A stretch of DNA of 24,795 nucleotides, taken from IMG/VR virus record IMGVR_UViG_3300026097_000098, positions 1 to 24,795 of that record; one strand, 5' to 3'. Position numbers and translations under genes: made by a program. Shown piece after piece: positions 1-8,669 of the stretch (position 1 is the stretch's first letter; every line of letters begins with the position of its first letter). The notes under the pieces are model-generated. The model saw only the letters and a list, made by a program, of their open reading frames with translations, was not told the DNA's origin and searched no databases. The DNA comes from a virus.

Positions 1-364
1 TCCAGTGTTCGTTGAGATGCTGAAAGACGAAGACTCTCGTGTACTGAACGCCGACTTCGGTGGCTCAGGTCTCATGAACGGTCTCGTACTTAACAACCTG
101 CACGGCTTCCGTGTATACGTATCTAACAACCTGCCTTACCTCGGTACAGGTGCTGGTACAACAGGTACAACTGCACAGTCAACTAACTACGGTGTTATCG
201 TAGGCGGTCAAGACGATGCTGTTGCTTCTGCTGAGCAGATCAACAAGGTTGAGAACTACCGTGACCCAGACAGCTTTGCTGACATTGTTCGTGGTATGCA
301 CCTCTATGGAAGGAAGATACTCCGCCCTGAGGCTCTTATCACAGCAAACTACAACGCTGCTTAA
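1..364 (+). CDS. Major capsid protein, C-terminal fragment
   Basis: The open frame enters from the left edge and ends with TAA at 362-364, so only about the last 120 residues are seen; the GTG at position 5 is internal and not a start. The fragment is rich in Gly/Asn/Thr and ends in a segment containing VENYRDPDSFADIVRGMHLY and then GRKILRPEAL, the kind of C-terminus seen in T7-like and marine podovirus capsid proteins (family resemblance from memory). It is followed at once by a terminator and then by two tail-tube-type genes, the usual place of the capsid gene in T7-like phages. The protein would form the hexamers and pentamers of the icosahedral head. Which exact capsid subfamily cannot be decided from the fragment. 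Confidence 0.8.
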   Translation, partial: PVFVEMLKDEDSRVLNADFGGSGLMNGLVLNNLHGFRVYVSNNLPYLGTGAGTTGTTAQSTNYGVIVGGQDDAVASAEQINKVENYRDPDSFADIVRGMHLYGRKILRPEALITANYNAA

Positions 365-380
365 TCACGCTTAATAAGGC

Positions 381-418
381 GGGCTGGTCTCTTAGGAGGC
401 TGGCCCCTCTTTACTTTC
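381..418 (+). terminator. Rho-independent terminator after capsid gene
   Basis: An 11-bp hairpin has its left arm at 381-391, a TTAG loop at 392-395 and its right arm at 396-406, with some G-T pairs. It is followed by the T-rich tail CTCTTTACTTTC. It lies 16 bases after the capsid stop codon. In T7 a terminator occupies the same place after gene 10 and lowers expression of the tail genes relative to capsid; the same role is inferred here. Confidence 0.7.
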
Positions 419-431
419 TGAGGGACACCTA

Positions 432-1154
432 ATGGCTAACTATGTTACACTGGTAAATCAAGCACTGCGTCGTGTTAACGAGGTAGAGTTAGACATCGGT
501 GGCGATGGCTTTAGCGATGCCCGTAACTTGCAGGCTTTAGCTAAAGACGCTATTAACTCTTCTGTTCGTGAACTCTTGCAGAACACACAGGAGTGGCCTT
601 TTACTCTTACAACATATGCGCAGCCTATGACTGTGGGTACAGGTGTGTATGACCTCGCATCTGACGCCTCTAAGGTAGACTGGGATACATTCTACATCAA
701 GCGCTTATCTTCTAAGGGTAACACACCTGAGAAACTACCTGTCCTTACTTATGAGGACTACCTGCGTTATCACCGTGCTGGTGAGGATGTAGGCGGTACT
801 GATGCTTACAATGTACCTACTAAGGTGTATCAGACGGAAGACTTGAAGTTTGGCGTTACGCCACTGCCTGATGATGCTTACGAGATTGAGTATCGCTACT
901 GGTCTTACCCTGCTGATATGGCATTCTACAACGATGAGTGTATTGTACCTGATAGGTTTAACACTGTTGTAGTTGATGGTGCAGTGATGTATCTCATGCG
1001 GTTCCGTGCTAATGAGCAGAGTGCTGCATTGCATCAGCAGAAGTTTGAGGATGGTATGGACAACATGCGTCGCTTGTTGCTTGACTCTCCTTTGTACCTT
1101 ACATCCACTGTTATTGCGGGTAAGCACTTCAACCCACAGCCAGGCATTAAGTAA
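432..1154 (+). CDS. Tail tubular protein A-like (gp11-type adaptor)
   Basis: 240 residues. It begins MANYVTLVNQALRRVNEVEL, and has a helical N-terminal part with QALAKDAINSSVRELL, a central beta-rich part including YNVPTKVY and FGVTPLPDDAYEIEYRYW, and a helical end (VVVDGAVMYLMRFRANEQ, then FEDGMDNMRRLL). This arrangement resembles the gp11-type tail tube/adaptor proteins of T7-like and marine podoviruses, which form the ring joining the portal to the tail nozzle. A GAGGG sequence lies just upstream of the ATG. The TAA overlaps the start of the next gene (TAATG), so the two are probably translationally coupled. Assignment rests on position and on recalled family resemblance rather than a catalytic motif. 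Confidence 0.75.
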   Translation: MANYVTLVNQALRRVNEVELDIGGDGFSDARNLQALAKDAINSSVRELLQNTQEWPFTLTTYAQPMTVGTGVYDLASDASKVDWDTFYIKRLSSKGNTPEKLPVLTYEDYLRYHRAGEDVGGTDAYNVPTKVYQTEDLKFGVTPLPDDAYEIEYRYWSYPADMAFYNDECIVPDRFNTVVVDGAVMYLMRFRANEQSAALHQQKFEDGMDNMRRLLLDSPLYLTSTVIAGKHFNPQPGIK

Positions 1155-2701
1155 TGGCAGATAACTTACGCACCTTTGCTACTCCTTGTATGGGTGGCTT
1201 GGTAGTTAACCAAGACCCTCTAACTCAGGGTGGTCAGCTAGCTGGTTCTGCTACACGTTTGATTAACTATGAGCCTGCCTTGAATGGCGGGTATCGTCGT
1301 ATTAGCGGATACACTAACACATACGGTGAAGTACCTGGTGAAGCTACTACTGCTGTACTTGGTGTTCACGTATCTGCTGACATTAATGATGGCATCTTTG
1401 CTGCACGTAAGCCTGCCTCTGGTAGCAACTACTTGCACAAGTGGAACAACTCTACAGAGTCGTGGGACACCGTTACGTCTGTAGGTTCACCTACTATGGT
1501 AGGCGTAGACAAGGTACGCTTTGAGAGCTTTAACTGGGGTACACCTAAGTTTGCTATGGCAGATGGTGTTAACCCTGCTTCTACATGGGATGGTACGACA
1601 TACGTACAGCTTAATGGCGGACAGTCGCCCAGCGCCCCTAGTCTTGTTGCAGCGTTTAACAATCACGTGTTTCTTGCTGGTGATAGCTCTGAGCCGTACA
1701 ACTTGTACTTTAGTGCGCCACTAGATGAGACTGACTGGACACCTGCTTCAGGTGCTGGCGTTATCAACGTAGGCTTTGAGATTGTACAGCTTAAGTCTTT
1801 CCGTAATGAGTTGTACGTCTTTGGGCGCAACAACATTAAGCGCTTAGTTGGTAACAACATCTCTGACTTCGTGTTGCAGACAGTTACGTCTAACCTTGGT
1901 TGTGTAGCACCTGATAGCGTAGCAGAGTTTAACGGTGAGATTCTCTTCCTAGCGCCTGACGGTATTCGCCCTGTTACTGGTACAGACCGTATCGGTGACA
2001 TTGAACTTGCTACTCTGTCTAAGCCTATCCAGTCTATCTTTGAAGACTACACAGCTAACGAAGATCTAGCTACTATGACTACTGTAGTAGTTAAGAAGAA
2101 ATCGCAGTTCAGGTTGTTCTTCGCTAACCAAGACTCTCTAGGTATTATTGGCGCTATTCGTCGTAGTGGTACAGGCGGTACAGGCTTTGAGTTTAGTCAG
2201 CTTGTAGGTGTAGAAGTTAACTGTGCGCACAGCAATTACATTGGTGACGAAGAGTTTGTACTTCACGGAGACTCCAACGGGTTCGTATATCGCCAAGAAG
2301 TAGGCAATGACTTTGATGGTAGAGACATCTTTAGCTTGTTTCAGACACCGTTCTACTACATGGATGATCCTGCGCTACGCAAGTCGTTCTACGATGTAGA
2401 TACGTACATGCGTTCTGAGGGTGAAGTAACTGTTACTATGGCAGTAGATTACGACTATAGTGACCCTACTATCACAGTAAGCTCCGACTACTTCCTGTCT
2501 ACTGCAGGTGCTGCTGCATACTATGACAAGGCTACGTTTGACTCCACAGACATCTATGATGGTAACCCATCTCCTGTAGAACGTACTACTATTGCTGGCT
2601 CTGCTAAGTCTGTGTCTATTCGTTACGTTACAAACGATACAAACCCTAGTCATACTATTCAAGCTATTACACTAACATATGGCCTACACGACAGGCGCTA
2701 G
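1154..2701 (+). CDS. Tail tubular protein B-like (gp12-type nozzle)
   Basis: 515 residues, starting MADNLRTFATPCMGGLVVNQ and overlapping the previous stop by one base. An early segment, LINYEPALNGGYRRISGYT, is typical of the 'stabilisation/tail hub' family that includes gp12 of T7-like phages and related marine podovirus proteins. The rest is beta-rich with short repeats such as FNNHVFLAG and FNGEILFLAPDGIRPV. Such proteins form the distal nozzle of the short tail and provide fibre attachment. T7 gp12 is larger (about 790 residues), so this is a compact member. No frameshift or truncation is visible. Its place between the gp11-like gene and the fibres supports the call. Confidence 0.72.
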   Translation: MADNLRTFATPCMGGLVVNQDPLTQGGQLAGSATRLINYEPALNGGYRRISGYTNTYGEVPGEATTAVLGVHVSADINDGIFAARKPASGSNYLHKWNNSTESWDTVTSVGSPTMVGVDKVRFESFNWGTPKFAMADGVNPASTWDGTTYVQLNGGQSPSAPSLVAAFNNHVFLAGDSSEPYNLYFSAPLDETDWTPASGAGVINVGFEIVQLKSFRNELYVFGRNNIKRLVGNNISDFVLQTVTSNLGCVAPDSVAEFNGEILFLAPDGIRPVTGTDRIGDIELATLSKPIQSIFEDYTANEDLATMTTVVVKKKSQFRLFFANQDSLGIIGAIRRSGTGGTGFEFSQLVGVEVNCAHSNYIGDEEFVLHGDSNGFVYRQEVGNDFDGRDIFSLFQTPFYYMDDPALRKSFYDVDTYMRSEGEVTVTMAVDYDYSDPTITVSSDYFLSTAGAAAYYDKATFDSTDIYDGNPSPVERTTIAGSAKSVSIRYVTNDTNPSHTIQAITLTYGLHDRR

Positions 2702-2716
2702 AAGAGGAAAACAAAC

Positions 2717-4159
2717 ATGTCAGGCTATACACGCCAATCTGTTGCAGATGTGGTACCTACGGCGGTAGTACGTGCAGCGCCTATCAACGCAGAGTATAAC
2801 AAACTCCGTGATGCTTTCACGTTTAGCTCTACAGGTACTACAGGACACAAGCACGACGGTACAGCAGATGAAGGCTCCTATGTACCGCTGATTGCTGATC
2901 TTGATGGTAAGAACAAAGTAGAGGTTATCCAGGCTAACAACCGCATCGGTGTTTGGATTGAAGTGGGTGGCACATCTACTGAGCAGTTCCGCTTTCAGGA
3001 CGGACTGATTGTACCTGTACTAGACAACGACATTGACCTTGGTACTTCTTCATTGGAGTTCAAGAATGTTTACGTAGACGGTACAGCATTCATTGATACA
3101 GTAAGTGTTGGTGATAACGACTACACTACTATCACTGATAACACTTACGCTGTTGCAGCGGGTGATCTACTCTTTGATGTAGCAGGTAACATCAACTTAG
3201 ATGCTGATGGCGGTAATGTAGTACTTAAGGATGGTGGCACTACGTATGCTACATTTACAAGTAACTCAGGTGATCTTACACTAAAGAGTGGTACTACTAC
3301 TGCTGTAACATTTACAGGTGCTAACGCTGACCTTGCTGGTACACTTGATGTAACAGGTAACGCTACATTTGATAGTGATGCTACCATTGATGGTAACACT
3401 ATTATTGGTGCTACGAACACGAACACTGTAGCGGTTAACGCTAAGATTACTACGGCTCTTGTACCTACTACTAACGGTGTTAATGCGCTGGGTGGTGCTT
3501 CTGCTTACTGGGGTGACAGCTTCCTAAAGAGTGTAACTACCACAGGTAACGTTACTATAGGCGGTAACATTACAGTAAACGGCACTGCTGATTTTACTAA
3601 CACTACACTAGAGAACGTAAACGACCCGACTACTGCACAGCAAGCAGCCACAAAAAACTATGTAGATACAGCTATCAACAATCTTATCGCTGGCGCTCCT
3701 GCCACACTTGATACGCTAGACGAGATTGCTGCAGCTATCAATGACGATGACAATGTTTACACTACCCTAACAAACAGCATCGCAACTAAGCTATCACTAT
3801 CAGGCGGCGCTATGACAGGCGCTATTGCTATGGGTGGCAATAAAGTAACGGGTGCAGGCGCACCTACTACAGGTTCTGACCTCACAAACAAAACGTATGT
3901 AGATAGTATTCTTGGTTCAGCAACCGCAGCAGCAGATAGTGCAGCAGATGCACAGAAGCTAGCTATCAACCCAGAAGATAGTCAATATACTCTCTCTGAC
4001 AGTGTGACAACAGGTTTCTCTGCTTTGCACTATTCAGAGAAAGCATCAGAGACTTATGCTAACCTTCTAGCTCTTGCTAGTGTAGTTAGTGCTACTGTAG
4101 GCGACTATGGTTTTATCAACGCCGATCCAGACTCAACGGCAGATTACGGAGCATTATAA
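2717..4159 (+). CDS. Tail fibre protein with YVD-type repeats
   Basis: 480 residues, preceded by the ribosome binding site AGAGGAAAAC. The N-terminal 40 residues look like a particle-attachment segment. Residues about 60-270 are Gly/Asp/Thr-rich with many short beta repeats (for example GDLTLKSGTTTAVTFTGANA), as in trimeric fibre shafts. From about residue 310 comes the fibre unit TKNYVDTAINNLIAGAPATL, ending near residue 390 with SDLTNKTYVD, a motif widespread in phage fibres. The C-terminus ends rather abruptly with DYGFINADPDSTADYGAL, a phrase that in other marine phage fibres often continues into further repeats (recalled). The stop is followed directly by the next start (TAAATG). It probably attaches the rest of the receptor-binding apparatus to the tail. 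Confidence 0.72.
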   Translation: MSGYTRQSVADVVPTAVVRAAPINAEYNKLRDAFTFSSTGTTGHKHDGTADEGSYVPLIADLDGKNKVEVIQANNRIGVWIEVGGTSTEQFRFQDGLIVPVLDNDIDLGTSSLEFKNVYVDGTAFIDTVSVGDNDYTTITDNTYAVAAGDLLFDVAGNINLDADGGNVVLKDGGTTYATFTSNSGDLTLKSGTTTAVTFTGANADLAGTLDVTGNATFDSDATIDGNTIIGATNTNTVAVNAKITTALVPTTNGVNALGGASAYWGDSFLKSVTTTGNVTIGGNITVNGTADFTNTTLENVNDPTTAQQAATKNYVDTAINNLIAGAPATLDTLDEIAAAINDDDNVYTTLTNSIATKLSLSGGAMTGAIAMGGNKVTGAGAPTTGSDLTNKTYVDSILGSATAAADSAADAQKLAINPEDSQYTLSDSVTTGFSALHYSEKASETYANLLALASVVSATVGDYGFINADPDSTADYGAL

Positions 4160-4948
4160 ATGAGTACGCAAATCCAACGCCGCCGTGGTACAACTGCTGA
4201 ACACTCTACGTTCACTGGAGCCGCAGGCGAACTTACTATTGATACAACTAAGAACACTGTCATCGTACATGATGGTGCTACAGCAGGAGGCTTTCCTCTA
4301 GCTAAAGAGAGTGGTGTCCCTGCTAGCATCAAAGACTTGACAGATGTTTACGCTGCTATGTCTCCTACAGATGGGCAAGTACTTACATTTGATACTACTA
4401 ATGGCTGGCAGGCTGAGAGTATCCCTACTATTAATACACTAAGTGATATTGCTAACGTCACTATTACAAGTGCTACATCAGGTGAGTTCCTGAAGTGGGA
4501 CGGTGCTGCATGGGTAAACGATAGTATCCCTACTATTAATACGTTGAATGATATTAGCAACGTGACTATCACCAGTGCAACTACAGGCGAGTTCCTGCAG
4601 TGGAATGGTTCAGCCTGGGTTAACGCTGTAGTTGAAGCCTTTGATGTACAGACACAAACTACTACTGCTACAACACAGGTGACTGTTGCATCATATAACG
4701 CAACAACGTATGATGGCATCAAGGTAGTCATTACGATGCACGACTCTGTAGCCACTGAGCGTAGCATCACTGAGTTGCTTATCACACATGATGGCACTAC
4801 TGCTGTAGCTACTGAGTATGCACAAGTTAATACTGCTACTGCTCTGGCTACGTTTGATGTAGACATCTCTGGTGGTAACGTCCGTATCCTAGCTACACCA
4901 GCAAGCACTAATAGCACAGCGTTTACAGTTAAAGCTATTACTCTGTAA
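4160..4948 (+). CDS. Short tail fibre with Mtd-like N-terminal domain
   Basis: 262 residues, starting directly after the previous stop. The first 50 residues, with RRRGTTAEHSTFTGAAGEL, NTVIVHDGATAGGFPLA and TIDTTKN between them, closely resemble the N-terminal domain of Mtd, the receptor-binding protein of Bordetella phage BPP-1, a domain shared by many fibre proteins. Residues about 55-155 hold three units of the type SIPTINTLSDIANVTI...GEFLKWDGAAWVN; the second and third are exactly 35 residues apart (105 bp). The last 100 residues are a Thr/Val/Ala-rich beta domain (AFDVQTQTTTATTQ and following). No C-type-lectin variable region of the Mtd kind is apparent. Likely a virion fibre or baseplate-proximal spike. 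Confidence 0.72.
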   Translation: MSTQIQRRRGTTAEHSTFTGAAGELTIDTTKNTVIVHDGATAGGFPLAKESGVPASIKDLTDVYAAMSPTDGQVLTFDTTNGWQAESIPTINTLSDIANVTITSATSGEFLKWDGAAWVNDSIPTINTLNDISNVTITSATTGEFLQWNGSAWVNAVVEAFDVQTQTTTATTQVTVASYNATTYDGIKVVITMHDSVATERSITELLITHDGTTAVATEYAQVNTATALATFDVDISGGNVRILATPASTNSTAFTVKAITL

Positions 4949-4964
4949 GACTAATACTCCTAGT

Positions 4965-4982
4965 GGAAAGGGAAGCTAGATG
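4965..4982 (+). repeat. Initiation-region repeat, upstream copy
   Basis: The sequence GGAAAGGGAAGCTAGATG supplies the ribosome binding site and ATG of the homing endonuclease gene. A near copy occurs at 5531-5547, at the other end of that gene, in front of the next fibre gene. Confidence 0.5.
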
Positions 4983-5555
4983 AGCAATACGAAAGATACC
5001 TTTGGCTATCAGTGGGTTCGTAAGTCTACAGGAGAGTTTTACAGAGGTATTCATACAGGTGTCCCAGAAGATAACTACGCAGGTAGCGGACACGTTTTTA
5101 AGGCTAAATATGGGGGCCACAGGAAAACGCAGTGCAGTAATCCTGATGACTGGGTACGAGATATTTTGTTTATAGGCTCCCGTGAAGAATGCTTATTGTG
5201 GGAGTCTCTTGTGGTTACGCAAAGAGAAATAGATAACCCTAAATGCTTAAATCTTGTGTCTGGTGGAGACTCTCCTTTGTATGTTTCTGATGAGACTAAA
5301 CAAAAGATGTCTGATGCTCGTTCAGGAGAGAAGCACCCTATGTATGGTAAGTATCACTCCGAGGGCGTTAAGTCTAAAATATCTAGTACGCTGTCTGGGC
5401 GGACCTTAACAGAAGAGCATAAAAGAAAGATAGCGGAGTCGGGCAAAGGTAGGGGTCACTCTGAGGAAGCTAGAAAAAGAATCTCAGAGGCTAAGAAAGC
5501 ATACTGGGCTAAACGTAAAGAGACAACTATGGAAGGTGAAGTAGATGTCGGGTAA
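4980..5555 (+). CDS. Homing endonuclease, degenerate GIY-YIG type with NUMOD3 repeats
   Basis: 191 residues. Residues 8-40 (FGYQWVRKSTGEFYRGIHTG, then VPEDNYAGSG) match in spacing the Y...YxG-H...YxGSG pattern of GIY-YIG-like phage nucleases, and E75 in LLWESLVV is a candidate catalytic Glu. Residues about 100-175 hold at least three NUMOD3-like DNA-binding units: SDETKQKMSDARSGEKHP, VKSKISSTLSGRTLTEEHKR and EEARKRISEAKKAYW. Such free-standing nucleases cut alleles lacking the gene and spread by repair. The gene sits between fibre genes, overlaps the next start by 11 bases, is richer in A/T and in AGA arginine codons than its neighbours, and begins MSNTKD like adjacent fibre genes (MSGNTKD, MSNNKD), consistent with insertion. 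Confidence 0.8.
   Translation: MSNTKDTFGYQWVRKSTGEFYRGIHTGVPEDNYAGSGHVFKAKYGGHRKTQCSNPDDWVRDILFIGSREECLLWESLVVTQREIDNPKCLNLVSGGDSPLYVSDETKQKMSDARSGEKHPMYGKYHSEGVKSKISSTLSGRTLTEEHKRKIAESGKGRGHSEEARKRISEAKKAYWAKRKETTMEGEVDVG
5531..5547 (+). repeat. Initiation-region repeat, downstream copy
   Basis: The sequence GGAAGGTGAAGTAGATG lies at the 3' end of the homing endonuclease reading frame and forms the ribosome binding site and start codon of the following fibre gene. It closely matches 4965-4982, and the first codons after each ATG are also alike (MSNTKD against MSGNTKD). Confidence 0.5.
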
Positions 5556-7494
5556 CACTAAAGATTTTAAGGTACGTTCAGGTATTCAACCCACGGTCTA
5601 TCACGAGGCTGTGGGTACAGTTGTGTCTGGGAGTGAGGGTTACTACCTTGCTGGTGCTAGTTATGATAGTAAGAGTTTTAGTGTTGCTGGTCAAACAGCC
5701 TTACCCGTAAGCTTGAGATTTAAGTCTGATGGTACAAAAGTTTATGTTTTAAGCACCTCTGCTTCTGACGTAATGTATCAGTATTCACTAAGCACTGCTT
5801 GGGATGTTTCTACAGCCAGTTATGATAGTGTTTCATTGAGTGTAGCTACACAAACAACAAGTCCCATTGGTATGTACTTTAAGGCCGATGGCACAAGTGT
5901 TTATGTCGCATCTTTAAGTCCTCAAACTGTTTATCAGTACGACTTAACAACTGCATGGGATTTAAGCACAGCTAGTTATGCAAGTAAGTCTTATAACGCA
6001 TCTACTCAGATGGGTACAGAAATGCGTGACGTTTTGTTTAAACCTGATGGCACAAAGATGTACCTAACTTCTTCTAACAACGATGCAGTGTATCAGTACA
6101 GTCTATCTACAGCTTGGGATGTCTCAACTGCTAGTTACGACAGTAAGAGTTTTAGTGTTTTCTCTTATGATAGTACGCCCCAGTCAACAGAGTTTAATGA
6201 TGACGGTACTAAGTTTTATCTGAACGGACAGCAGTACGATAGCATACGTTCATTCTCGTTATCTACAGCTTATGACATTAGCACTGCGTCTGATGATGGG
6301 ATAACATTTGATTTATCATCTCAAGATTCGTCCACTTTTGCTATTGCTTTAGGTGATAATGGTAACAAACTCTACATGGTAGGAATTACCAACGACACCA
6401 TCTACCAATACTCCACAGTCCTAACCACCAACACTCTAGACCTATCCACAGGTAACGTCTTTGAGATTACCCCAACGTCTGACATCCAAGTAACACTAAC
6501 CAACCCTGCTGATAGTGGGACATCTAGTGGTGCTACTTTGTTGTTGAGTGGGAGTGTAGGATCAAGTTATGACTTAGCAGGAGCTAGTTACACATCTGCG
6601 TTTAGTGTAGCAAGCCAAGAGGCCACTCCGTCTTCTGTAGCTTTTAAGTCAGATGGCACAAAGATGTATGTTATTGGTTCCACTGGCGATGATGTGAATG
6701 AATATGCGTTATCTACAGCTTGGGATATTACCACAGCATCTTTTACAACAAACTTCAGTGTTTCTTCACAAGGAACAAACCCCGCTGGAGTTACATTTAA
6801 AACAGACGGTACATCTTTTTATATCACTGACGCCAATAACTTTGGGTATCAGTATGACATGTCAACAGCATGGGATGTCTCTACTGCATCTTATGCAAGT
6901 AAGTCACACGACTTCACATCACAAGCGGCATCACCATACAGTATAAAGTTCAAATCTGATGGCACAAAGATGTATATAGCTAATGCAGGGACAGATGATA
7001 TTTATCAGTACAGCCTATCTACAGCTTGGGATATTTCAACAGGTTCATACGATAGTGTAACTTTTGCAGCTACGGATGCAGGGGCCGATTGTAGGGCAGT
7101 TGAGTTCAAATCAGACGGTACAAAGATGTACATTGTAAGTAACACAAATGATGCGGTGTATCAGTATTCATTAAGTACTGCTTGGGATATATCAACAGCT
7201 TCGTATGATAGTGTCAGCTTTAGTGTTACATCTCAAGAAACTACACCGACTTGCGTTGTTTTTGGTAATAGTGGCACAAATATGTACGTGGCAGGTTTTG
7301 GTAATGCGTCTGACAATGTGCTTCAGTACAGCACAGGTTCCGCAGCCACCATCACATACGACTCAGCCCTACAGTTCTCTGGCGGTACAGCACCTACGTC
7401 ACCCGCTATCGGTACTACAGACGTACTAACATTCAACACGACAGACGGTGGTACTACATACAATGCTGCACTTGCTATAGACGGAGCTTCCTAA
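5545..7494 (+). CDS. Fibre/adhesin protein with two five-repeat beta-propeller modules
   Basis: 649 residues. After a 37-residue leader (MSGNTKDFKVRSGIQ...) come five repeats starting at residues 38, 91, 143, 196 and 248, then a linker, then five more starting at 347, 398, 448, 500 and 552. The repeat consensus is ASYDSVSFSV-x-SQ...P, then F-x-SDGTKMYV, then VYQYSLSTAWDVST, a YVTN-like beta-propeller blade pattern. The linker at 297-345 (begins LDLSTGNVFEITP) and the last 50 residues (GGTAPTSPA, TFNTTDGGTTY) form the two halves of a small beta domain that the second module interrupts. Position between fibre genes and absence of enzymatic motifs suggest a receptor-binding role. The stop overlaps the next start (TAATG). 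Confidence 0.7.
   Translation: MSGNTKDFKVRSGIQPTVYHEAVGTVVSGSEGYYLAGASYDSKSFSVAGQTALPVSLRFKSDGTKVYVLSTSASDVMYQYSLSTAWDVSTASYDSVSLSVATQTTSPIGMYFKADGTSVYVASLSPQTVYQYDLTTAWDLSTASYASKSYNASTQMGTEMRDVLFKPDGTKMYLTSSNNDAVYQYSLSTAWDVSTASYDSKSFSVFSYDSTPQSTEFNDDGTKFYLNGQQYDSIRSFSLSTAYDISTASDDGITFDLSSQDSSTFAIALGDNGNKLYMVGITNDTIYQYSTVLTTNTLDLSTGNVFEITPTSDIQVTLTNPADSGTSSGATLLLSGSVGSSYDLAGASYTSAFSVASQEATPSSVAFKSDGTKMYVIGSTGDDVNEYALSTAWDITTASFTTNFSVSSQGTNPAGVTFKTDGTSFYITDANNFGYQYDMSTAWDVSTASYASKSHDFTSQAASPYSIKFKSDGTKMYIANAGTDDIYQYSLSTAWDISTGSYDSVTFAATDAGADCRAVEFKSDGTKMYIVSNTNDAVYQYSLSTAWDISTASYDSVSFSVTSQETTPTCVVFGNSGTNMYVAGFGNASDNVLQYSTGSAATITYDSALQFSGGTAPTSPAIGTTDVLTFNTTDGGTTYNAALAIDGAS
5656..6417 (+). repeat. 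Five-repeat propeller module 1
   Basis: Five consecutive 52-53-residue units, starting at residues 38, 91, 143, 196 and 248 of the encoded protein and ending at an IYQYST motif. The fourth and fifth units are the most diverged. Confidence 0.7.
6583..7335 (+). repeat. Five-repeat propeller module 2
   Basis: Five consecutive 50-52-residue units starting at residues 347, 398, 448, 500 and 552, closing with VLQYST. It is placed inside a small beta scaffold domain rather than at its edge. Confidence 0.7.
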
Positions 7495-8642
7495 TGTCAA
7501 ACAATAAAGACTTCGTAGTGAATGGCCCTGTCGTTATCGGCAAGGACACTAAGGTTACAGTCGGTAGTATTACATCAGGTGACATTGACCTAGCCACAGG
7601 CAACTACTTCGATGACACACTATCTGCTAATACGACATACACACTTAGTAATGCAGGGGATGTGCAAGCGTTTCAGCTAGAGGTTACTGGTGGTGCTGTA
7701 GGGTATGACTTAGGTTCTGCTGTGTATGATAATGTTAGCTTTAGTGTATCTCAAGACTCACGCCCGTATGACATGGCGTTCAATAGTACGGGAACAACAA
7801 TGTTTGTGATTGGCACTGACTCTGACAACATGTATCAGTACTCTTTGTCTACAGGCTTTGACGTTACCACTGCTTCATATGACTCAGTTGCATTCTCTTT
7901 TAATTCACAAAGCACTTCAACTTCTGGGTTTGCAGTAAAACCAGATGGCACTAAGGTTTATGTTATAGGCGGGACAACAGCATACCAGTATGACCTGTCT
8001 ACTGCTTGGGATTTAACCACGATGTCCTATGCAAGTAAATCTTTTTCATTAACGACTGGAACAGAGGGGAACCCTCGTGGTTTAGCATTTAGTTCTAACG
8101 GTATTAAGATGTATATGGTTGGGTCAGATGACGACACTGTTTATCAATATACATTAAGTACAGCTTGGGATATATCTACTGCGTCTTATGATAGTGTTAG
8201 TTTCAGTGTTAGTAGCCAAACCGCTGTGCCTTCTGATGTAGAGTTCAATTCAGATGGCACTAAGATGTATATCTTAGAGAGTGGCAATGACGGTGTTGTC
8301 TTACAGTACTCCCTTAGCACCGCATACGATGTATCTACAGCTAGTTATGACAATGTTAGCATACCTGTTGGACCTGGTGTTGGTGGTTACGAAGGGGACG
8401 CACAAGGTATAGCATTTAGTTCTGACGGCACTAAGATGTATGTTTTAGGTTTTCAGACTGACACCATTTACCAATACTCCACTGCCACAGACGCAACCCT
8501 CACATGGCCTAGCTCAATAGAGTGGGCTGGTGGTGTAGCACCTTCTGCCCCTGCTAATGGTGAGACAGACGTATATACATTCACGACTGACGATGGTGGC
8601 ACGACATACACTGGTGTTAAGTCCATCGACAACGCAAGCTAA
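7494..8642 (+). CDS. Fibre/adhesin paralogue with one five-repeat propeller module
   Basis: 382 residues, overlapping the previous stop by one base. The leader MSNNKDFVVNGPVVIGKDTK is followed at 31-67 by the first half of the scaffold domain (IDLATGNYFDDTLSANTTYT and following). Five propeller repeats start at residues 76, 127, 177, 230 and 283 and end with IYQYST at about 330. The second half of the scaffold follows (LTWPSSIEWAGGVAPSAP, then TFTTDDGGTTY). It is clearly paralogous to both neighbours, with the same blade consensus DGTKMYV...VYQYSLSTAWDIST. No nuclease, esterase or lyase motif is visible. It is probably a separate subunit of the fibre complex; a chaperone or non-virion role cannot be excluded. 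Confidence 0.68.
   Translation: MSNNKDFVVNGPVVIGKDTKVTVGSITSGDIDLATGNYFDDTLSANTTYTLSNAGDVQAFQLEVTGGAVGYDLGSAVYDNVSFSVSQDSRPYDMAFNSTGTTMFVIGTDSDNMYQYSLSTGFDVTTASYDSVAFSFNSQSTSTSGFAVKPDGTKVYVIGGTTAYQYDLSTAWDLTTMSYASKSFSLTTGTEGNPRGLAFSSNGIKMYMVGSDDDTVYQYTLSTAWDISTASYDSVSFSVSSQTAVPSDVEFNSDGTKMYILESGNDGVVLQYSLSTAYDVSTASYDNVSIPVGPGVGGYEGDAQGIAFSSDGTKMYVLGFQTDTIYQYSTATDATLTWPSSIEWAGGVAPSAPANGETDVYTFTTDDGGTTYTGVKSIDNAS
7719..8483 (+). repeat. Five-repeat propeller module 3
   Basis: Units of 50-53 residues start at residues 76, 127, 177, 230 and 283 of the encoded protein. The module splits the scaffold domain between the segments QLEVTGG and LTWPSS. Confidence 0.7.
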
Positions 8643-8669
8643 TCGTATAACATAGAGGAGAGTGAATCT

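Noticed and set aside
735-1127. 130-codon - strand frame opposite the gp11-like gene
   Set aside because: It lies wholly opposite a well-supported gene in a packed + strand unit, with no domain or initiation signal.
4348-4917. 189-codon - strand open frame opposite the short fibre gene
   Set aside because: It is a mirror of a Thr/Ser/Ala-rich gene; composition (Val/Ser/Ala) reflects the complement, and there is no ribosome binding site or recognisable domain.
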